Assembly (NCBI GenBank): GCA_016213625.1
Contig: JACQZZ010000024.1
Span: 1 to 44,674 of the forward strand
DNA: 44,674 bases
Source of the DNA: Actinomycetota bacterium
Lineage (GTDB): Bacteria; Actinomycetota; Acidimicrobiia; Acidimicrobiales; Ilumatobacteraceae
Reading direction: 5' to 3'
Below the pieces are notes generated by a model that was given only the letters and a program-made list of their open reading frames with translations, was not told where the DNA came from and did not search any database. This document shows, piece by piece, positions 35,240-44,054 of the stretch. Positions within the stretch are counted from its first letter, which is position 1. Each line of letters starts with the position of its first letter. The position numbers and the translations under genes are program-made.

Positions 35240-36256
35240 ATGACACGTGTGGGCATCATCGGTGCGTCGGGCTACACCGGCGCTGAGCTGCTGCGACTGG
35301 CAGCGCAGCACCCGTCGTACGAGGTCGTGTACGCCACGGGCGACTCACAGGCCGGCGTGCGTGCCGCATCGCTGTATCCCAGCCTTGCCGCGCGGTACCC
35401 CGATCTCGTCTTCGAATCGTTCGACCCGGCCCGCGCCCAGGGGCTCGACCTGGTGTTCCTCGGTCTTCCGCACGAAGCGAGCATGGCGCTCGCGCCGCAA
35501 CTGGTCGGCTCCGTCGGCTGCGTCGTCGACCTGTCGGCCGCATATCGCCTGAAGGACGCATCGCTGTACCCGGGCTGGTACGGCTTCACCCACGATCAGC
35601 CAGAACTCCTCGGGAAGGCCGTGTACGGCCTTCCCGAGCTGCATCGGGCGGCGCTGAAGGGTGCCGAGCTCGTGGCCACGCCGGGCTGCCATGTCACCGC
35701 GGCCACGCTCGCCTTGGCCCCGCTCGTGACTGCAGGACTCGTCCACACCACCGGCGTGGTCGTGAACAGCATCACCGGCATCAGCGGTGCCGGCCGGGGG
35801 CTGAAGCACACCAGCCTGTTCTGCTCGGCCGACGAGGACGTCACCGCCTACGGATTGCTCGACCACCGCCACACGCCGGAGATCGAGCAGGAAGTCGGGG
35901 CCCAGGTGCTGTTCACACCTCACCTCGCGCCGATGAATCGCGGCATCCTCGCCACCTGCTACTCGCGGCCCGCCGCCGATGTCAGCACGGAGTCGTTGCT
36001 GGCCGCACTCACCGCCGCCTATGCCGACGAACCCTTCGTCGTGGTCACCGAGGCATCGCCCTCCACCAAGGCCACGCTCGGCAGCAACACGGCCCACGTC
36101 ACCGCCCGCTTCGATGCGCGCACCGGCACGGTCATCAGCATCTGTGCCATCGACAACCTCGCCAAGGGCGCATCGGGCGGTGCCGTGCAGGCCGCGAATG
36201 TGGCCCTCGGCCTGCCCGAAGCGGCCGGCCTCACCTCTGTGGGTGTGTACCCGTGA
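35240..36256 (+). CDS. argC: N-acetyl-gamma-glutamyl-phosphate reductase
   Basis: Reduces N-acetylglutamyl phosphate with NADPH, step 3 of arginine synthesis. The 338-residue protein has the nucleotide loop GIIGASGYTGAELLRL, VFLGLPHEASM, AVYGLPELHRA and the active-site cysteine in ATPGCHVTAATLAL. NSITGISGAGRG and the C-terminal NLAKGASGGAVQAAN block are also conserved. No Shine-Dalgarno precedes the ATG, and the promoter predicts a leaderless mRNA. A GTGA overlap leads directly to argB, with no argJ between them. Confidence 0.96.
   Translation: MTRVGIIGASGYTGAELLRLAAQHPSYEVVYATGDSQAGVRAASLYPSLAARYPDLVFESFDPARAQGLDLVFLGLPHEASMALAPQLVGSVGCVVDLSAAYRLKDASLYPGWYGFTHDQPELLGKAVYGLPELHRAALKGAELVATPGCHVTAATLALAPLVTAGLVHTTGVVVNSITGISGAGRGLKHTSLFCSADEDVTAYGLLDHRHTPEIEQEVGAQVLFTPHLAPMNRGILATCYSRPAADVSTESLLAALTAAYADEPFVVVTEASPSTKATLGSNTAHVTARFDARTGTVISICAIDNLAKGASGGAVQAANVALGLPEAAGLTSVGVYP
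35609..35638 (+). other. Perfect 13-bp intragenic hairpin in argC
   Basis: CTCGGGAAGGCCG (35609-35621) and CGGCCTTCCCGAG (35626-35638) are perfect inverted repeats around TGTA. The repeat lies over codons for the conserved L-G-K-A-V-Y-G-L-P-E-L segment, so codon choice within a fixed protein motif may have produced it. Confidence 0.5.
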
Positions 36257-37113
36257 GCGCCTCACCGAGCGACAAGGCGGCGGTGCTGGTCGAAGCGCTG
36301 CCCTACATCCGTCGATTCGCCGGGCAGGTCGTCGTCGTCAAGTACGGCGGCAACGCGCTGGCCGGCGCGAGCGACGACGACGCACTGTCACTCTTCGCAG
36401 AAGACATCGTCCTGATGCGGCAGGTGGGAATGCGTCCCGTCGTGGTGCATGGAGGCGGGCCGCAGATCAGCGACCTGATGAGTCGTCTGGGCAAGGTCAC
36501 CGAGTTCCGCAACGGATTGCGGGTCACCGACAAGGAGACCGTCGACATCGCTCGCATGGTGCTCATCGGTCAGGTCAATCCGCAGTTGGTCGCCGCCATC
36601 AACGTGCACGGCTCGCTCGCTGTCGGTGTCAGCGGCGAGGACGCTGGCCTCATCCGGGCATCGGCTCGCGACCCCGAGCTCGGATTCGTTGGCGACGTCG
36701 ACTCCATCAACCCCACCATCCTCCTGGCGCTACTCGACGACGAGTTCGTCCCCGTCGTGGCCACCATCGGCACCGATGCGGCGGGCCAGGCGTACAACAT
36801 CAACGCCGACACGGTGGCGGGGGCCATCGCGGAGTCGCTCGGGGCGGAGAAGTTGGTGTACCTCACCGACATCGAAGGCCTCCGTCGTGTGGTCGACGAC
36901 CCGGCGAGCCTCATCCGTCAGACCACGCCCGACGAACTCGACGCGCTCATGGCCGACGGCACCATCGCCGGCGGGATGATCCCGAAGGTCCGCAGCTGTG
37001 TACAGGCCGTTCGCAACGGCGTGCGCCGCGCGCACATCCTCGACGGGCGCATCCCTCATGTGCTGCTGCTCGAGGTCTTCACCGACGAGGGGATCGGAAC
37101 GATGGTCAGATGA
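36253..37113 (+). CDS. argB: N-acetylglutamate kinase
   Basis: Phosphorylates N-acetylglutamate, the usual feedback target of arginine. In the 286-residue amino acid kinase, VVVKYGGNALAG, VVHGGGPQISDLMSRLG and GVSGEDAGLIRA are conserved. NINADTVAGAIAESLGAEKLVYLTD and GGMIPKV mark the nucleotide and substrate sites. The N-terminal helix before the kinase core (AAVLVEALPYIRRF) is characteristic of arginine-sensitive enzymes, so feedback inhibition is likely. It overlaps argC by 4 bp and argD by 4 bp. Confidence 0.95.
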   Translation: MSASPSDKAAVLVEALPYIRRFAGQVVVVKYGGNALAGASDDDALSLFAEDIVLMRQVGMRPVVVHGGGPQISDLMSRLGKVTEFRNGLRVTDKETVDIARMVLIGQVNPQLVAAINVHGSLAVGVSGEDAGLIRASARDPELGFVGDVDSINPTILLALLDDEFVPVVATIGTDAAGQAYNINADTVAGAIAESLGAEKLVYLTDIEGLRRVVDDPASLIRQTTPDELDALMADGTIAGGMIPKVRSCVQAVRNGVRRAHILDGRIPHVLLLEVFTDEGIGTMVR

Positions 37114-38309
37114 GCTCACATGCATTCTCCACCGAGGGCCTGACGTACTGCCCGTTCATGCCCGTGTTCGGCGCACCGCAGGTGATGTTCGAGCGTGGCC
37201 TCGGCACCGAGCTGTGGGACACCGATGGCAAGCGGTACCTCGACTTCCTGTGCGGCATCGCCGTCACATCGCTCGGTCATGCCAACCCCGCCGTCGCCGA
37301 CGCCGTGTGCCGTCAGGCCAACACGTTGCTGCACGTGAGCAACTTCTTCTCCAATCCGGTCGCCACCGAGGCCGCCGTGAAATTGGTCGCGCTGCTCGGA
37401 GAGGCCACCGGCAGCGAGGGGCAGGTCTTCTTCTGCAACAGCGGCGCAGAGGCCAACGAAGCCGCGTTGAAGCTCGCTCGCAAGTTCGGCGGTCGCGGCC
37501 GCCACGGTGTGGTCAGTGCGTACGGGAGCTTTCACGGGCGCACGCTGGCAGCGCTGGCCGCCACCGGTCAGCCCACCAAGCACGAGCCGTTCCACCCGAT
37601 GCCCGACGGGTTCCGTCACGTGCCGTTCAACGACCTGTCCGCCCTCGAGGCGGCCATCGACCCCACCATCGCTGCCGTGCTCCTCGAGCCGGTGCAGGGT
37701 GAAGGCGGCGTCGTGCCCGCCGACCCGCAGTACCTGCGCGACGTGCGTGCGTTGTGCGACGAACGTGGACTGTTGTTGATGCTCGATGAGGTGCAGACCG
37801 GCTTCGCTCGTACCGGCACCTGGTTCGGGTTTCAGCACGCGGGTGTCGTGCCCGATGTGGTCACGCTCGCGAAGGCGATGGGGAACGGCTTTCCCGTCGG
37901 TGCCGTGTGGGCGAAGCGCGAGGTCGCCTCCGTCTTCCAGCCCGGCGATCACGGCAGCACCTACAGCGGCACGGCCATCGCCACTGCCGCGGTCGTCGCG
38001 GTCATCGACGAGATGCGCCGGCTCGACGCGCCGGCGCTCGCCCGTGCTCGCGGTGTCGAGCTCACCGCTGCGCTCCGCGAACTGCCCGGCGTGGTCGAGG
38101 TGCGCGGCCAGGGCCTGCTGCTGGCCGTCGAGTTGCAGGCAGGACTCGACGCCAAGGCGGTCTACCTGGCAGCGCTCGAGGCCGGGCTCGTCACCAACGC
38201 CGTCAGCGCCACGGCGCTCCGCCTCGCGCCGCCGCTCACCGTCTCCTCGCAGGAGATCGTCGAAGCGGTCACCATCCTCCGTCACGTTCTCGAGGAGCTC
38301 ACCAAGTGA
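37110..38309 (+). CDS. argD: Acetylornithine aminotransferase
   Basis: PLP-dependent transamination of N-acetylglutamate semialdehyde. The 399-residue class III aminotransferase shows FLCGIAVTSLGHANPAV, FFCNSGAEANEAALKLARK, GSFHGRTLAALAATGQ, LLMLDEVQTGFARTG and the PLP lysine in VTLAKAMGNGFPVGAV. The ATG overlaps argB by 4 bp (ATGA), and the stop overlaps argF by 4 bp (GTGA). A longer upstream open frame in argC/argB sequence is not supported. Confidence 0.95.
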   Translation: MSSHAFSTEGLTYCPFMPVFGAPQVMFERGLGTELWDTDGKRYLDFLCGIAVTSLGHANPAVADAVCRQANTLLHVSNFFSNPVATEAAVKLVALLGEATGSEGQVFFCNSGAEANEAALKLARKFGGRGRHGVVSAYGSFHGRTLAALAATGQPTKHEPFHPMPDGFRHVPFNDLSALEAAIDPTIAAVLLEPVQGEGGVVPADPQYLRDVRALCDERGLLLMLDEVQTGFARTGTWFGFQHAGVVPDVVTLAKAMGNGFPVGAVWAKREVASVFQPGDHGSTYSGTAIATAAVVAVIDEMRRLDAPALARARGVELTAALRELPGVVEVRGQGLLLAVELQAGLDAKAVYLAALEAGLVTNAVSATALRLAPPLTVSSQEIVEAVTILRHVLEELTK

Positions 38310-39202
38310 CACGCAATCTGCTCGACATCGTCGACCTCGACGCCGACGAACTGTCGTTGGTGCTCGATCTCGCCCAGCGACCGGCGCTGCCCCGAGTGCT
38401 CGACGGCCAGGGCGCCGCGCTCATCTTCGAGAAGCCCTCGAACCGCACGCGTCACTCGATGGAGATGGCGGTGGTGCAGCTCGGTGGCCACCCGGTCTAC
38501 ACCCGTGGCGAGGAGGTGGGCCTCGATGTGCGCGAGACCGTCGAGGACGTCACTCGAGTCATGGCCGGCTACCACGGACTCCTCGCCGCTCGCGTGTTCC
38601 AGCACGACAAGGTCGTCCGCATGGCGGCGTGCAGTCCCGTACCGGTGGTCAACATGCTCAGCGATCACTCGCACCCGCTGCAGGGTTTGGCCGACGTGCT
38701 CACCATGCAACAGGTGCACGGATCCCTCGTCGGCCAAACGGTGGCGTATGTGGGCGACTGGAACAACGTGTCTCGATCGCTCGCTGAGGCGTGCGTGATG
38801 CTCGGCGCGCACGTCTCGCTCGGGTGTCCGGTGGGCTATCACGCGCCCGACGAAGAACTCGAGCGCCTCGCCGGCCTGGGCGTTGGGTCCATCCGTCAGT
38901 CGCATCGTGGTGCCGACGCCGTCCGCGGCGCGATCGCCGTGCACACCGACACCTGGACCTCCATGGGGCAGGAGGCCGAGAAGGCCGAACGCGTGAAGGT
39001 GTTCGAGGGCTTCGGTGTCGACGAGACGCTCATGGCTCATGCACTGCCCGGGGCCGGCTTCTATCACTGCCTTCCGGCATACCGCGGGTACGAAGTGGCG
39101 GCCGAGGTCATCGACGGCCCTCACAGCCACGTCATCCAACAGGCACACAACCGTCTGCACGCCGCCCGCGGTGTGTTGGCCTTCCTCTTCGGAGTCCGCT
39201 GA
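38306..39202 (+). CDS. argF: Ornithine carbamoyltransferase
   Basis: Joins ornithine and carbamoyl phosphate to citrulline, consuming the CarAB product. The 298-residue protein has the carbamoyl phosphate loop as FEKPSNRTRHSMEMAV, where most enzymes have S-T-R-T-R, so the second position is Asn. SDHSHPLQGLADVLTM carries the H-P-x-Q motif, VGDWNNVSRSLAEAC binds ornithine, and FYHCLPAYRG is the C-terminal H-C-L-P motif. It is translationally coupled to argD by a GTGA overlap and precedes argR by one base. Confidence 0.95.
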   Translation: MTRNLLDIVDLDADELSLVLDLAQRPALPRVLDGQGAALIFEKPSNRTRHSMEMAVVQLGGHPVYTRGEEVGLDVRETVEDVTRVMAGYHGLLAARVFQHDKVVRMAACSPVPVVNMLSDHSHPLQGLADVLTMQQVHGSLVGQTVAYVGDWNNVSRSLAEACVMLGAHVSLGCPVGYHAPDEELERLAGLGVGSIRQSHRGADAVRGAIAVHTDTWTSMGQEAEKAERVKVFEGFGVDETLMAHALPGAGFYHCLPAYRGYEVAAEVIDGPHSHVIQQAHNRLHAARGVLAFLFGVR

Positions 39203-39203
39203 C

Positions 39204-39671
39204 ATGTCATCGAAGGTGCAACGTCAACAGGCCATCGCTCGGCTCATCACCAAGCACGCCGTCACCAATCAGCCGCAACTGGTGGATCTCCTCGCCGACG
39301 ACGGCATCGCGGCCACGCAGGCCACGGTGTCGCGCGACCTCGAGGATCTCGGTGCGGTGAAGGTGCGTGTCCCCGGTGGCGACACGGTCTATGCCATCCC
39401 CGAGTACGAGCCTGCTCGTATCGCTCCCGAGGATCAACTGCGGCGGGTGATGGGCGAGTGGGTGGCAGAGGTTCGCCACAGTGGCAACCTCGTCGTGTTG
39501 CGCACCCCTCCGGGCTGTGCGCACGTCGTCGCCTCGGCGCTCGACCGCAGCGGAATGCAGGGCATCCTCGGCACCGTCGCCGGCGACGACACGCTCATGT
39601 GTGTGGCAGAGGAAGGCATCGGCGGGGTCGACCTCGCCGAGCATCTCCGCGAGCTGGCAGGGCTGTCGTGA
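39204..39671 (+). CDS. argR: Arginine repressor ArgR
   Basis: Hexameric arginine-dependent DNA-binding repressor. The 155-residue protein has an N-terminal winged helix (QRQQAIARLITKHAVTNQPQ) with the recognition segment ATQATVSRDLEDLGAVKVRV. The C-terminal arginine-binding core has ILGTVAGDDTLMCVAEE, whose two aspartates bind arginine. It lies in the operon it presumably represses; the operator upstream of argC and the paired boxes before carA are its candidate sites. The next gene starts in a GTGA overlap. Confidence 0.96.
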   Translation: MSSKVQRQQAIARLITKHAVTNQPQLVDLLADDGIAATQATVSRDLEDLGAVKVRVPGGDTVYAIPEYEPARIAPEDQLRRVMGEWVAEVRHSGNLVVLRTPPGCAHVVASALDRSGMQGILGTVAGDDTLMCVAEEGIGGVDLAEHLRELAGLS

Positions 39672-41068
39672 GCGGCGGCAACACCCTCTGGCACGGTCGG
39701 TTCGAGGGTGGGCCCGCAGCAGAACTGATGGCCTACACCGAGAGCCTGTCGTTCGATCAGCGGCTGTGGCCCGACGACATCGCCGGTTCCGTCGCGCACG
39801 TGCGCGGGCTGGCTCATGTCGGCATCCTCACCGAGATCGAGCGCGATGCCGTGCTCGTCGCGCTCGAGCGGGTGGGTCGAGAGATGGGCGACGGAACCTT
39901 CGTCTTCGAGCCCAGCGACGAGGACATCCACACGGCCGTCGAGCGGCGAGTCACCGAACTCGCGGGTCCGGCCGGCGCCAAGCTCCACACGGGTCGGAGC
40001 CGCAACGACCAGTCGGCCACCGACGTGCGCCGCTGGTTGAAGCGCGAGCTGATGGTCATCGCACAGCGTGTCGTGGGCCTGCAGGAGGTGTTGCTGGGGC
40101 GAGCCGACGATGCGGGCGGGATCTACCTTCCCGGCTACACCCACCTCCAACGTGCCCAACCGGTGCTCCTGGCGCACCACCTCCTGGCCCACGGTTGGGC
40201 ACTCGGCCGCGATGTCGAGCGAATGCTCGACGCGTTGGAACGCATCGACGTCTCGCCCCTCGGTGCGGGTGCGCTGGCGGGGTCATCGTTGCCGCTCGAC
40301 CCCGACTTCACCGCGGCCGAGTTGGGGTTCGCCGCACGGTTCGAGAACTCGCTCGATGCGGTGGGCTCGCGTGATCACATCGCCGAGGCGCTGTTCGCGC
40401 TCACGCTCGTGGGCATCAACCTGTCGCGTATCGGCGAGGAGTTCGTGCTCTGGACCACCGACGAGTTCGGCTTCGCCAAGCTCGACGACGGCTACGCCAC
40501 GGGTTCCTCGATGCTGCCGCAGAAGAAGAATCCCGACATCGCCGAACTGGCTCGCGGGAAGGCCGGCCGCCTCATCGGCGACCTCACGGGGTTCCTCGCC
40601 ACCATGAAGGGGCTGCCGCTCAGCTACAACCGCGATTACCAGGAGGACAAGGAGCCGCTGTTCGACGCGGTCGACCAGATTCGCCTGGCCCTCGGTGCGG
40701 TCACCGGCATGATCGCCACCACCACGTGGGTCCCCGAGCGCATGCAGGCCGCGGCCGACGCGGAGACCACGTCGGCCACCGACCTCGCCGAGTGGCTCGT
40801 CCAGCGCGGCACTCCGTTCCGCGATGCACACGCGATCGTCGGTGCGCTGGTCCGTCGCACGTTGGCGGGCGAGGGGACGCTGCGCGATCTCGTCACCGCC
40901 GATCCGGCACTCGGTCCTGATGCTGCGGCGTTGGTCGCCCCGGGCGTGGCGGTGCGGCGTCGCATCACGCCGGGTGGCGCGGGCCCGATCCCCGTGGCCG
41001 TGCAGATCGAACGGTTCCGGGCGAAGGTCGCCGAGCTTCGTGCTGCAGTTGCCACCGACGTTCGCTGA
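39668..41068 (+). CDS. argH: Argininosuccinate lyase
   Basis: Splits argininosuccinate into arginine and fumarate. The 466-residue protein has LWHGRFEGGPAAELMAYTES, KLHTGRSRNDQSATDVRRWL, PGYTHLQRAQPVLLAHHLLA (with the catalytic histidine) and the fumarase-superfamily signature GSSMLPQKKNPDIAEL. The GTG start overlaps argR by 4 bp. argG, which normally precedes argH, is not here and must be elsewhere if the pathway is complete. Confidence 0.95.
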   Translation: MSGGNTLWHGRFEGGPAAELMAYTESLSFDQRLWPDDIAGSVAHVRGLAHVGILTEIERDAVLVALERVGREMGDGTFVFEPSDEDIHTAVERRVTELAGPAGAKLHTGRSRNDQSATDVRRWLKRELMVIAQRVVGLQEVLLGRADDAGGIYLPGYTHLQRAQPVLLAHHLLAHGWALGRDVERMLDALERIDVSPLGAGALAGSSLPLDPDFTAAELGFAARFENSLDAVGSRDHIAEALFALTLVGINLSRIGEEFVLWTTDEFGFAKLDDGYATGSSMLPQKKNPDIAELARGKAGRLIGDLTGFLATMKGLPLSYNRDYQEDKEPLFDAVDQIRLALGAVTGMIATTTWVPERMQAAADAETTSATDLAEWLVQRGTPFRDAHAIVGALVRRTLAGEGTLRDLVTADPALGPDAAALVAPGVAVRRRITPGGAGPIPVAVQIERFRAKVAELRAAVATDVR

Positions 41069-41552
41069 GCGGGACGCCACCGTGGTGGCGCCCGAGTTGC
41101 TGAACAAGCTGATGGTCGTGGGCCGTCACGTCGCTCGCGTCACCGAGGTCGAGGCGTACACCGCCGACGACGAGGCGAGTCACTCGTTCCGCGGTCGCAC
41201 CGCACGCAACGCACCCATGTTCGGACCTGCCGGGCACTGGTACGTGTACGTCGTCTACGGCATGCATCACTGCATCAACCTCGTGACCGGCGCGCCAGGT
41301 GATGGCCAGGCGGTGCTCATCCGGTCGGCGGTCGTCGACGGCACTCCGGTCAACGGACCGGGCCGGCTCACTCGCGCCCTCGCGGTCGACCTCGAGTGGT
41401 CCGGTCGTGCGGCCGAGTTGTTCGACGACGGCACGGCGCCTCCGTCGACCCCGTTGGTCACCCCGCGCATCGGCATCACCAAGGCCGTGGACCTGCCGAG
41501 GCGATGGTTGCTGCCGAGTCAGTCGGGAGAGCGTTCCCAGCGCAACCAGTAG
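41040..41552 (+). CDS. mpg: AAG/MPG-type 3-methyladenine DNA glycosylase
   Basis: Excises alkylated purines. TEVEAYTADDEASHSFRGRTARNAPMF contains the catalytic glutamate, YVYVVYGMHHCINLV is the family core, and GPGRLTRAL and TPRIGITKA follow. The start is uncertain. GTG 41040 gives 170 residues and includes the LPPTFAERDATVVAPELLNKLMVV block; TTG 41049 and GTG 41082 are alternatives. Any of the first two overlaps argH by 20-29 bp. The protein is shorter than the usual 185-200, with a compressed middle. It overlaps the convergent DUF2332 gene by 34 bp. Confidence 0.88.
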   Translation: MLQLPPTFAERDATVVAPELLNKLMVVGRHVARVTEVEAYTADDEASHSFRGRTARNAPMFGPAGHWYVYVVYGMHHCINLVTGAPGDGQAVLIRSAVVDGTPVNGPGRLTRALAVDLEWSGRAAELFDDGTAPPSTPLVTPRIGITKAVDLPRRWLLPSQSGERSQRNQ

Positions 41553-42592
41553 CCGTGCGGGTGCGTCGTGGCGAGGCGTCGCACACTGCGCTCACCACGC
41601 CGCCACCGCACCAACGACACCACCGTGATCTCCTCTGGTGGATCGGCGGTGGGCACTGGCAGACCGGGGGTTTGCGCCGGCGCCTCGGCGATGATCCACG
41701 ACAGATCAATCGCTGCACCGAGCGCCTCCAGCTCGGCGACGTAGTCCTCGCGTACGTCGTGCGGCAGATAGTTCAGCACCCAACTGTTCGTGACGACGGG
41801 GTGGCCGTGCGCGGCCGCCTCGTGCACCAGCTCGGCGATGTCGGCGACGGCGTCGCCGCGTCGAACGTCAGGTGGGTTCGCTCGGGCGAGATCGATCGCC
41901 GCGACGAGCCGGGCGAAGCGGTCTGCCTGGTCGGGCCACACACACGCTTCCAACCAGCGGACCTCGTCGTCGTCGAGCACGTCGATCGGCATCAGGTCCA
42001 GCCCGATCGACCGGGAGATCGACGGCATGCTGGCGGGCACCGGCACCGCCGTATCACCGCGTGCCGAACAGTGGACGTGCACCGTCGAGGACGAACCCAC
42101 GGTGCCCCCTGGCTCGTATTCGTACGAATAGCGGGGGAGCAGCAGATTGAGCCCGGCACTGGTGCCGACGTCGATGTGCGCGAGCGCGCCGCGCTCATCG
42201 GCGAGCAGCCCCATCGCCGGTACGAACTGTGCGCATCGCCCGACCTCGTTGGTCTGGGTGTGGCGGGTGGAGATGAGCTCGGTGAGCGCGTCGGCGTGAT
42301 CCAGCGCGAAGGCGCGGAACAACGGCACGGGGTCGCCCGACGCGGGAGCGGTGGCCAGATTGGGGTAGTGCGCAGCGAGCTCGGATCCGAGCCCTTGCAA
42401 CAACAGGTGGTGGACGGCGGCGAACAGCAGCACCGGGATCTGCTGCTGTTCGGGGGCGGCTTGGAGCAGCCGGACCAACCCGGGGTCGTCAGCGGCCGCG
42501 GCAGACAGCTTCGAATACAGCGGTGCCCTGGTGGCCGTGGTGGTCTCGGCCAAGCTGCGGAACCGCGCGGCCAGTACCTCGAGCGATGCCAT
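41519..42592 (-). CDS. DUF2332 family protein
   Basis: A 357-residue cytoplasmic-looking protein of the uncharacterised DUF2332 family. It opens with a helical region (LAARFRSLAETTTATRAPLYSKL) and has the conserved QTNEVGRCAQFVPAMGLLA and the nucleotide-binding-like HIDVGTSAGLNLLLPRYSY. VVTNSWVLNYLPHDVREDYVAEL and HPHGYWLRW are near the end. The G-T-S-A-G loop hints at a methyltransferase-like fold, which is inference. The ATG start lies 58 nt from divergent tyrS. Confidence 0.82.
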   Translation of the reverse strand: MASLEVLAARFRSLAETTTATRAPLYSKLSAAAADDPGLVRLLQAAPEQQQIPVLLFAAVHHLLLQGLGSELAAHYPNLATAPASGDPVPLFRAFALDHADALTELISTRHTQTNEVGRCAQFVPAMGLLADERGALAHIDVGTSAGLNLLLPRYSYEYEPGGTVGSSSTVHVHCSARGDTAVPVPASMPSISRSIGLDLMPIDVLDDDEVRWLEACVWPDQADRFARLVAAIDLARANPPDVRRGDAVADIAELVHEAAAHGHPVVTNSWVLNYLPHDVREDYVAELEALGAAIDLSWIIAEAPAQTPGLPVPTADPPEEITVVSLVRWRRGERSVRRLATTHPHGYWLRWERSPD

Positions 42593-42650
42593 GCGCCGAA
42601 CCTAATCGACCAGAGGGTTTCGGCGGTTCCCATGGCAACATTGGCGCTCT

Positions 42651-43925
42651 ATGGATCTGCTCGCCGATCTCGAGGCGCGAGGCCTCGTCCACGACACCAC
42701 CGATCTCCATGCGCTGCGCGCTCGTCTGGCGCAGGGGCCCATCGGGTTGTACATCGGCTTCGATCCCACCGCCGACTCGTTGCACGTGGGGCACCTGGTC
42801 GGGCAGCTGTTCATGCGTCGTTTCCAGATGCAGGGCCACCGACCGTTCCCTCTCGCCGGCGGTGCCACGGGCATGATCGGCGACCCGGGCGGCCGCAGCG
42901 AGGAGCGCAACCTCCTCGACGACGACACGCTGCGACACAACGTCGAGTGCATCAAGGCCCAGCTCAGCAAGCTGCTCGACTTCGAGCCGGGCCCGTACCA
43001 GGCCACGCTCGTGAACAATGCCGACTGGACCACGCCGGTGTCGATGCTGGAGTTCCTCCGCGACGTGGGCAAGCACTTCACGGTGAACCAGATGATCGCC
43101 AAGGACTCGGTGCGCAGCCGCATCGAGAGCGAGCACGGCATCTCGTACACCGAGTTCTCCTACATGCTGTTGCAGGCCAACGACTTCCGCCACCTGTACG
43201 AGGCGCACGGGGTCGAATTGCAGGCGGGCGCGAGCGATCAGTGGGGCAACATCACCGCCGGCGTCGAGCTCATCCGTCGCCGCCTTTCCCAGCAGGCGTT
43301 CGCCATCACCCACCCGTTGATGGTGAAGAGCGATGGCTCGAAGTTCGGCAAGAGCGTCGGGGGAGCGGTGTGGCTCGACCCGGCGCGCACCTCGCCGTAC
43401 CAATTCCGACAGTTCTGGGTGCAGACCGCCGACCAGATGGTCGGCACCTATCTGAAGATGTTGTCACTCCGTCCGCTCGACGAGCTCGAGGCGCTGCTCA
43501 CCGATCACGCGACAGCCCCAGAGCGCCGTGGGGCGCAGCGAGCGCTCGCCGATGAGCTCACCACCATGGTCCACGGTCCCAGCGCGGCAGACGCCGCTGC
43601 AGAGGCAGCAGGTGTCCTGTTCGGAGGTGATCCCACCACCGCATCGGCCGACGCATTGGCCGTGGTGGCCGCGGAAGCACCCTCCGTCACCCTCCCAGAC
43701 GACATCGAGAATGTCCGGGTCCACGAATTCCTCATCGAGGCTGGCGTCGCCAAGTCGAACAGCGAAGTCGCGCGCCTGTTGGGTCAGGGCGCCGTTCGCG
43801 CAGGAAATCGTGTGCTGGACAGTGACGGCCTGTTGTCGACATCCGACCTGCTCAACGGTGGTTTTCTCCTTCTGCGCAAGGGAAAGCGTGACTTCGTCGT
43901 CGGAAAAACTTTGCCAACAGGTTGA
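42651..43925 (+). CDS. tyrS: Tyrosyl-tRNA synthetase
   Basis: Class I synthetase of 424 residues, TyrS type. The HIGH motif is HVGH at residues 45-48 in YIGFDPTADSLHVGHLVGQ. GGATGMIGDPGGRSEER follows, and QAGASDQWGNITAGVEL is the tyrosine site. The KMSKS loop is KFGKS in KSDGSKFGKSVGGAVWLD near residue 231. The C-terminal S4 RNA-binding domain runs from about residue 350 (VHEFLIEAGVAKSNSEVARLL). No Shine-Dalgarno is seen. The stop codon lies inside the -35 region of the rRNA promoter. Confidence 0.96.
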   Translation: MDLLADLEARGLVHDTTDLHALRARLAQGPIGLYIGFDPTADSLHVGHLVGQLFMRRFQMQGHRPFPLAGGATGMIGDPGGRSEERNLLDDDTLRHNVECIKAQLSKLLDFEPGPYQATLVNNADWTTPVSMLEFLRDVGKHFTVNQMIAKDSVRSRIESEHGISYTEFSYMLLQANDFRHLYEAHGVELQAGASDQWGNITAGVELIRRRLSQQAFAITHPLMVKSDGSKFGKSVGGAVWLDPARTSPYQFRQFWVQTADQMVGTYLKMLSLRPLDELEALLTDHATAPERRGAQRALADELTTMVHGPSAADAAAEAAGVLFGGDPTTASADALAVVAAEAPSVTLPDDIENVRVHEFLIEAGVAKSNSEVARLLGQGAVRAGNRVLDSDGLLSTSDLLNGGFLLLRKGKRDFVVGKTLPTG

Positions 43926-43950
43926 TGCAGCCGGAACGCTGCGATAGCGT
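43922..43950 (+). promoter_or_regulatory. Probable rRNA operon promoter
   Basis: TTGATG (43922-43927) and TAGCGT (43945-43950) are separated by 17 bp, a reasonable sigma-A promoter for the rRNA operon with a start near 43957. The -35 overlaps the tyrS stop. A dyad, AACGCT (43935-43940) with AGCGTT (43946-43951), covers the -10, and GATGCA (43924-43929) pairs with TGCATC (43951-43956) outside it. Confidence 0.5.
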
Positions 43951-44043
43951 TGCATCTCGCTCCGGTGAGCCGGTCACGGCAACCGAAGCTGGCACCAACA
44001 GCCAAGCTGAGTGCCCAGAGCGATGACTCGTCAGAGCATCGGC

Positions 44044-44054
44044 TCCTTGAAAAC
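44044..44054 (+). promoter_or_regulatory. BoxA-like element, upstream copy, in the rRNA leader
   Basis: TCCTTGAAAAC resembles the Gram-positive form of boxA (core T-C-T-T-T-G-A-A-A-A-C). It lies about 90 nt downstream of the proposed promoter. It may nucleate NusB-S10 binding or be a fortuitous match; a better boxA lies closer to 16S. Confidence 0.4.
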
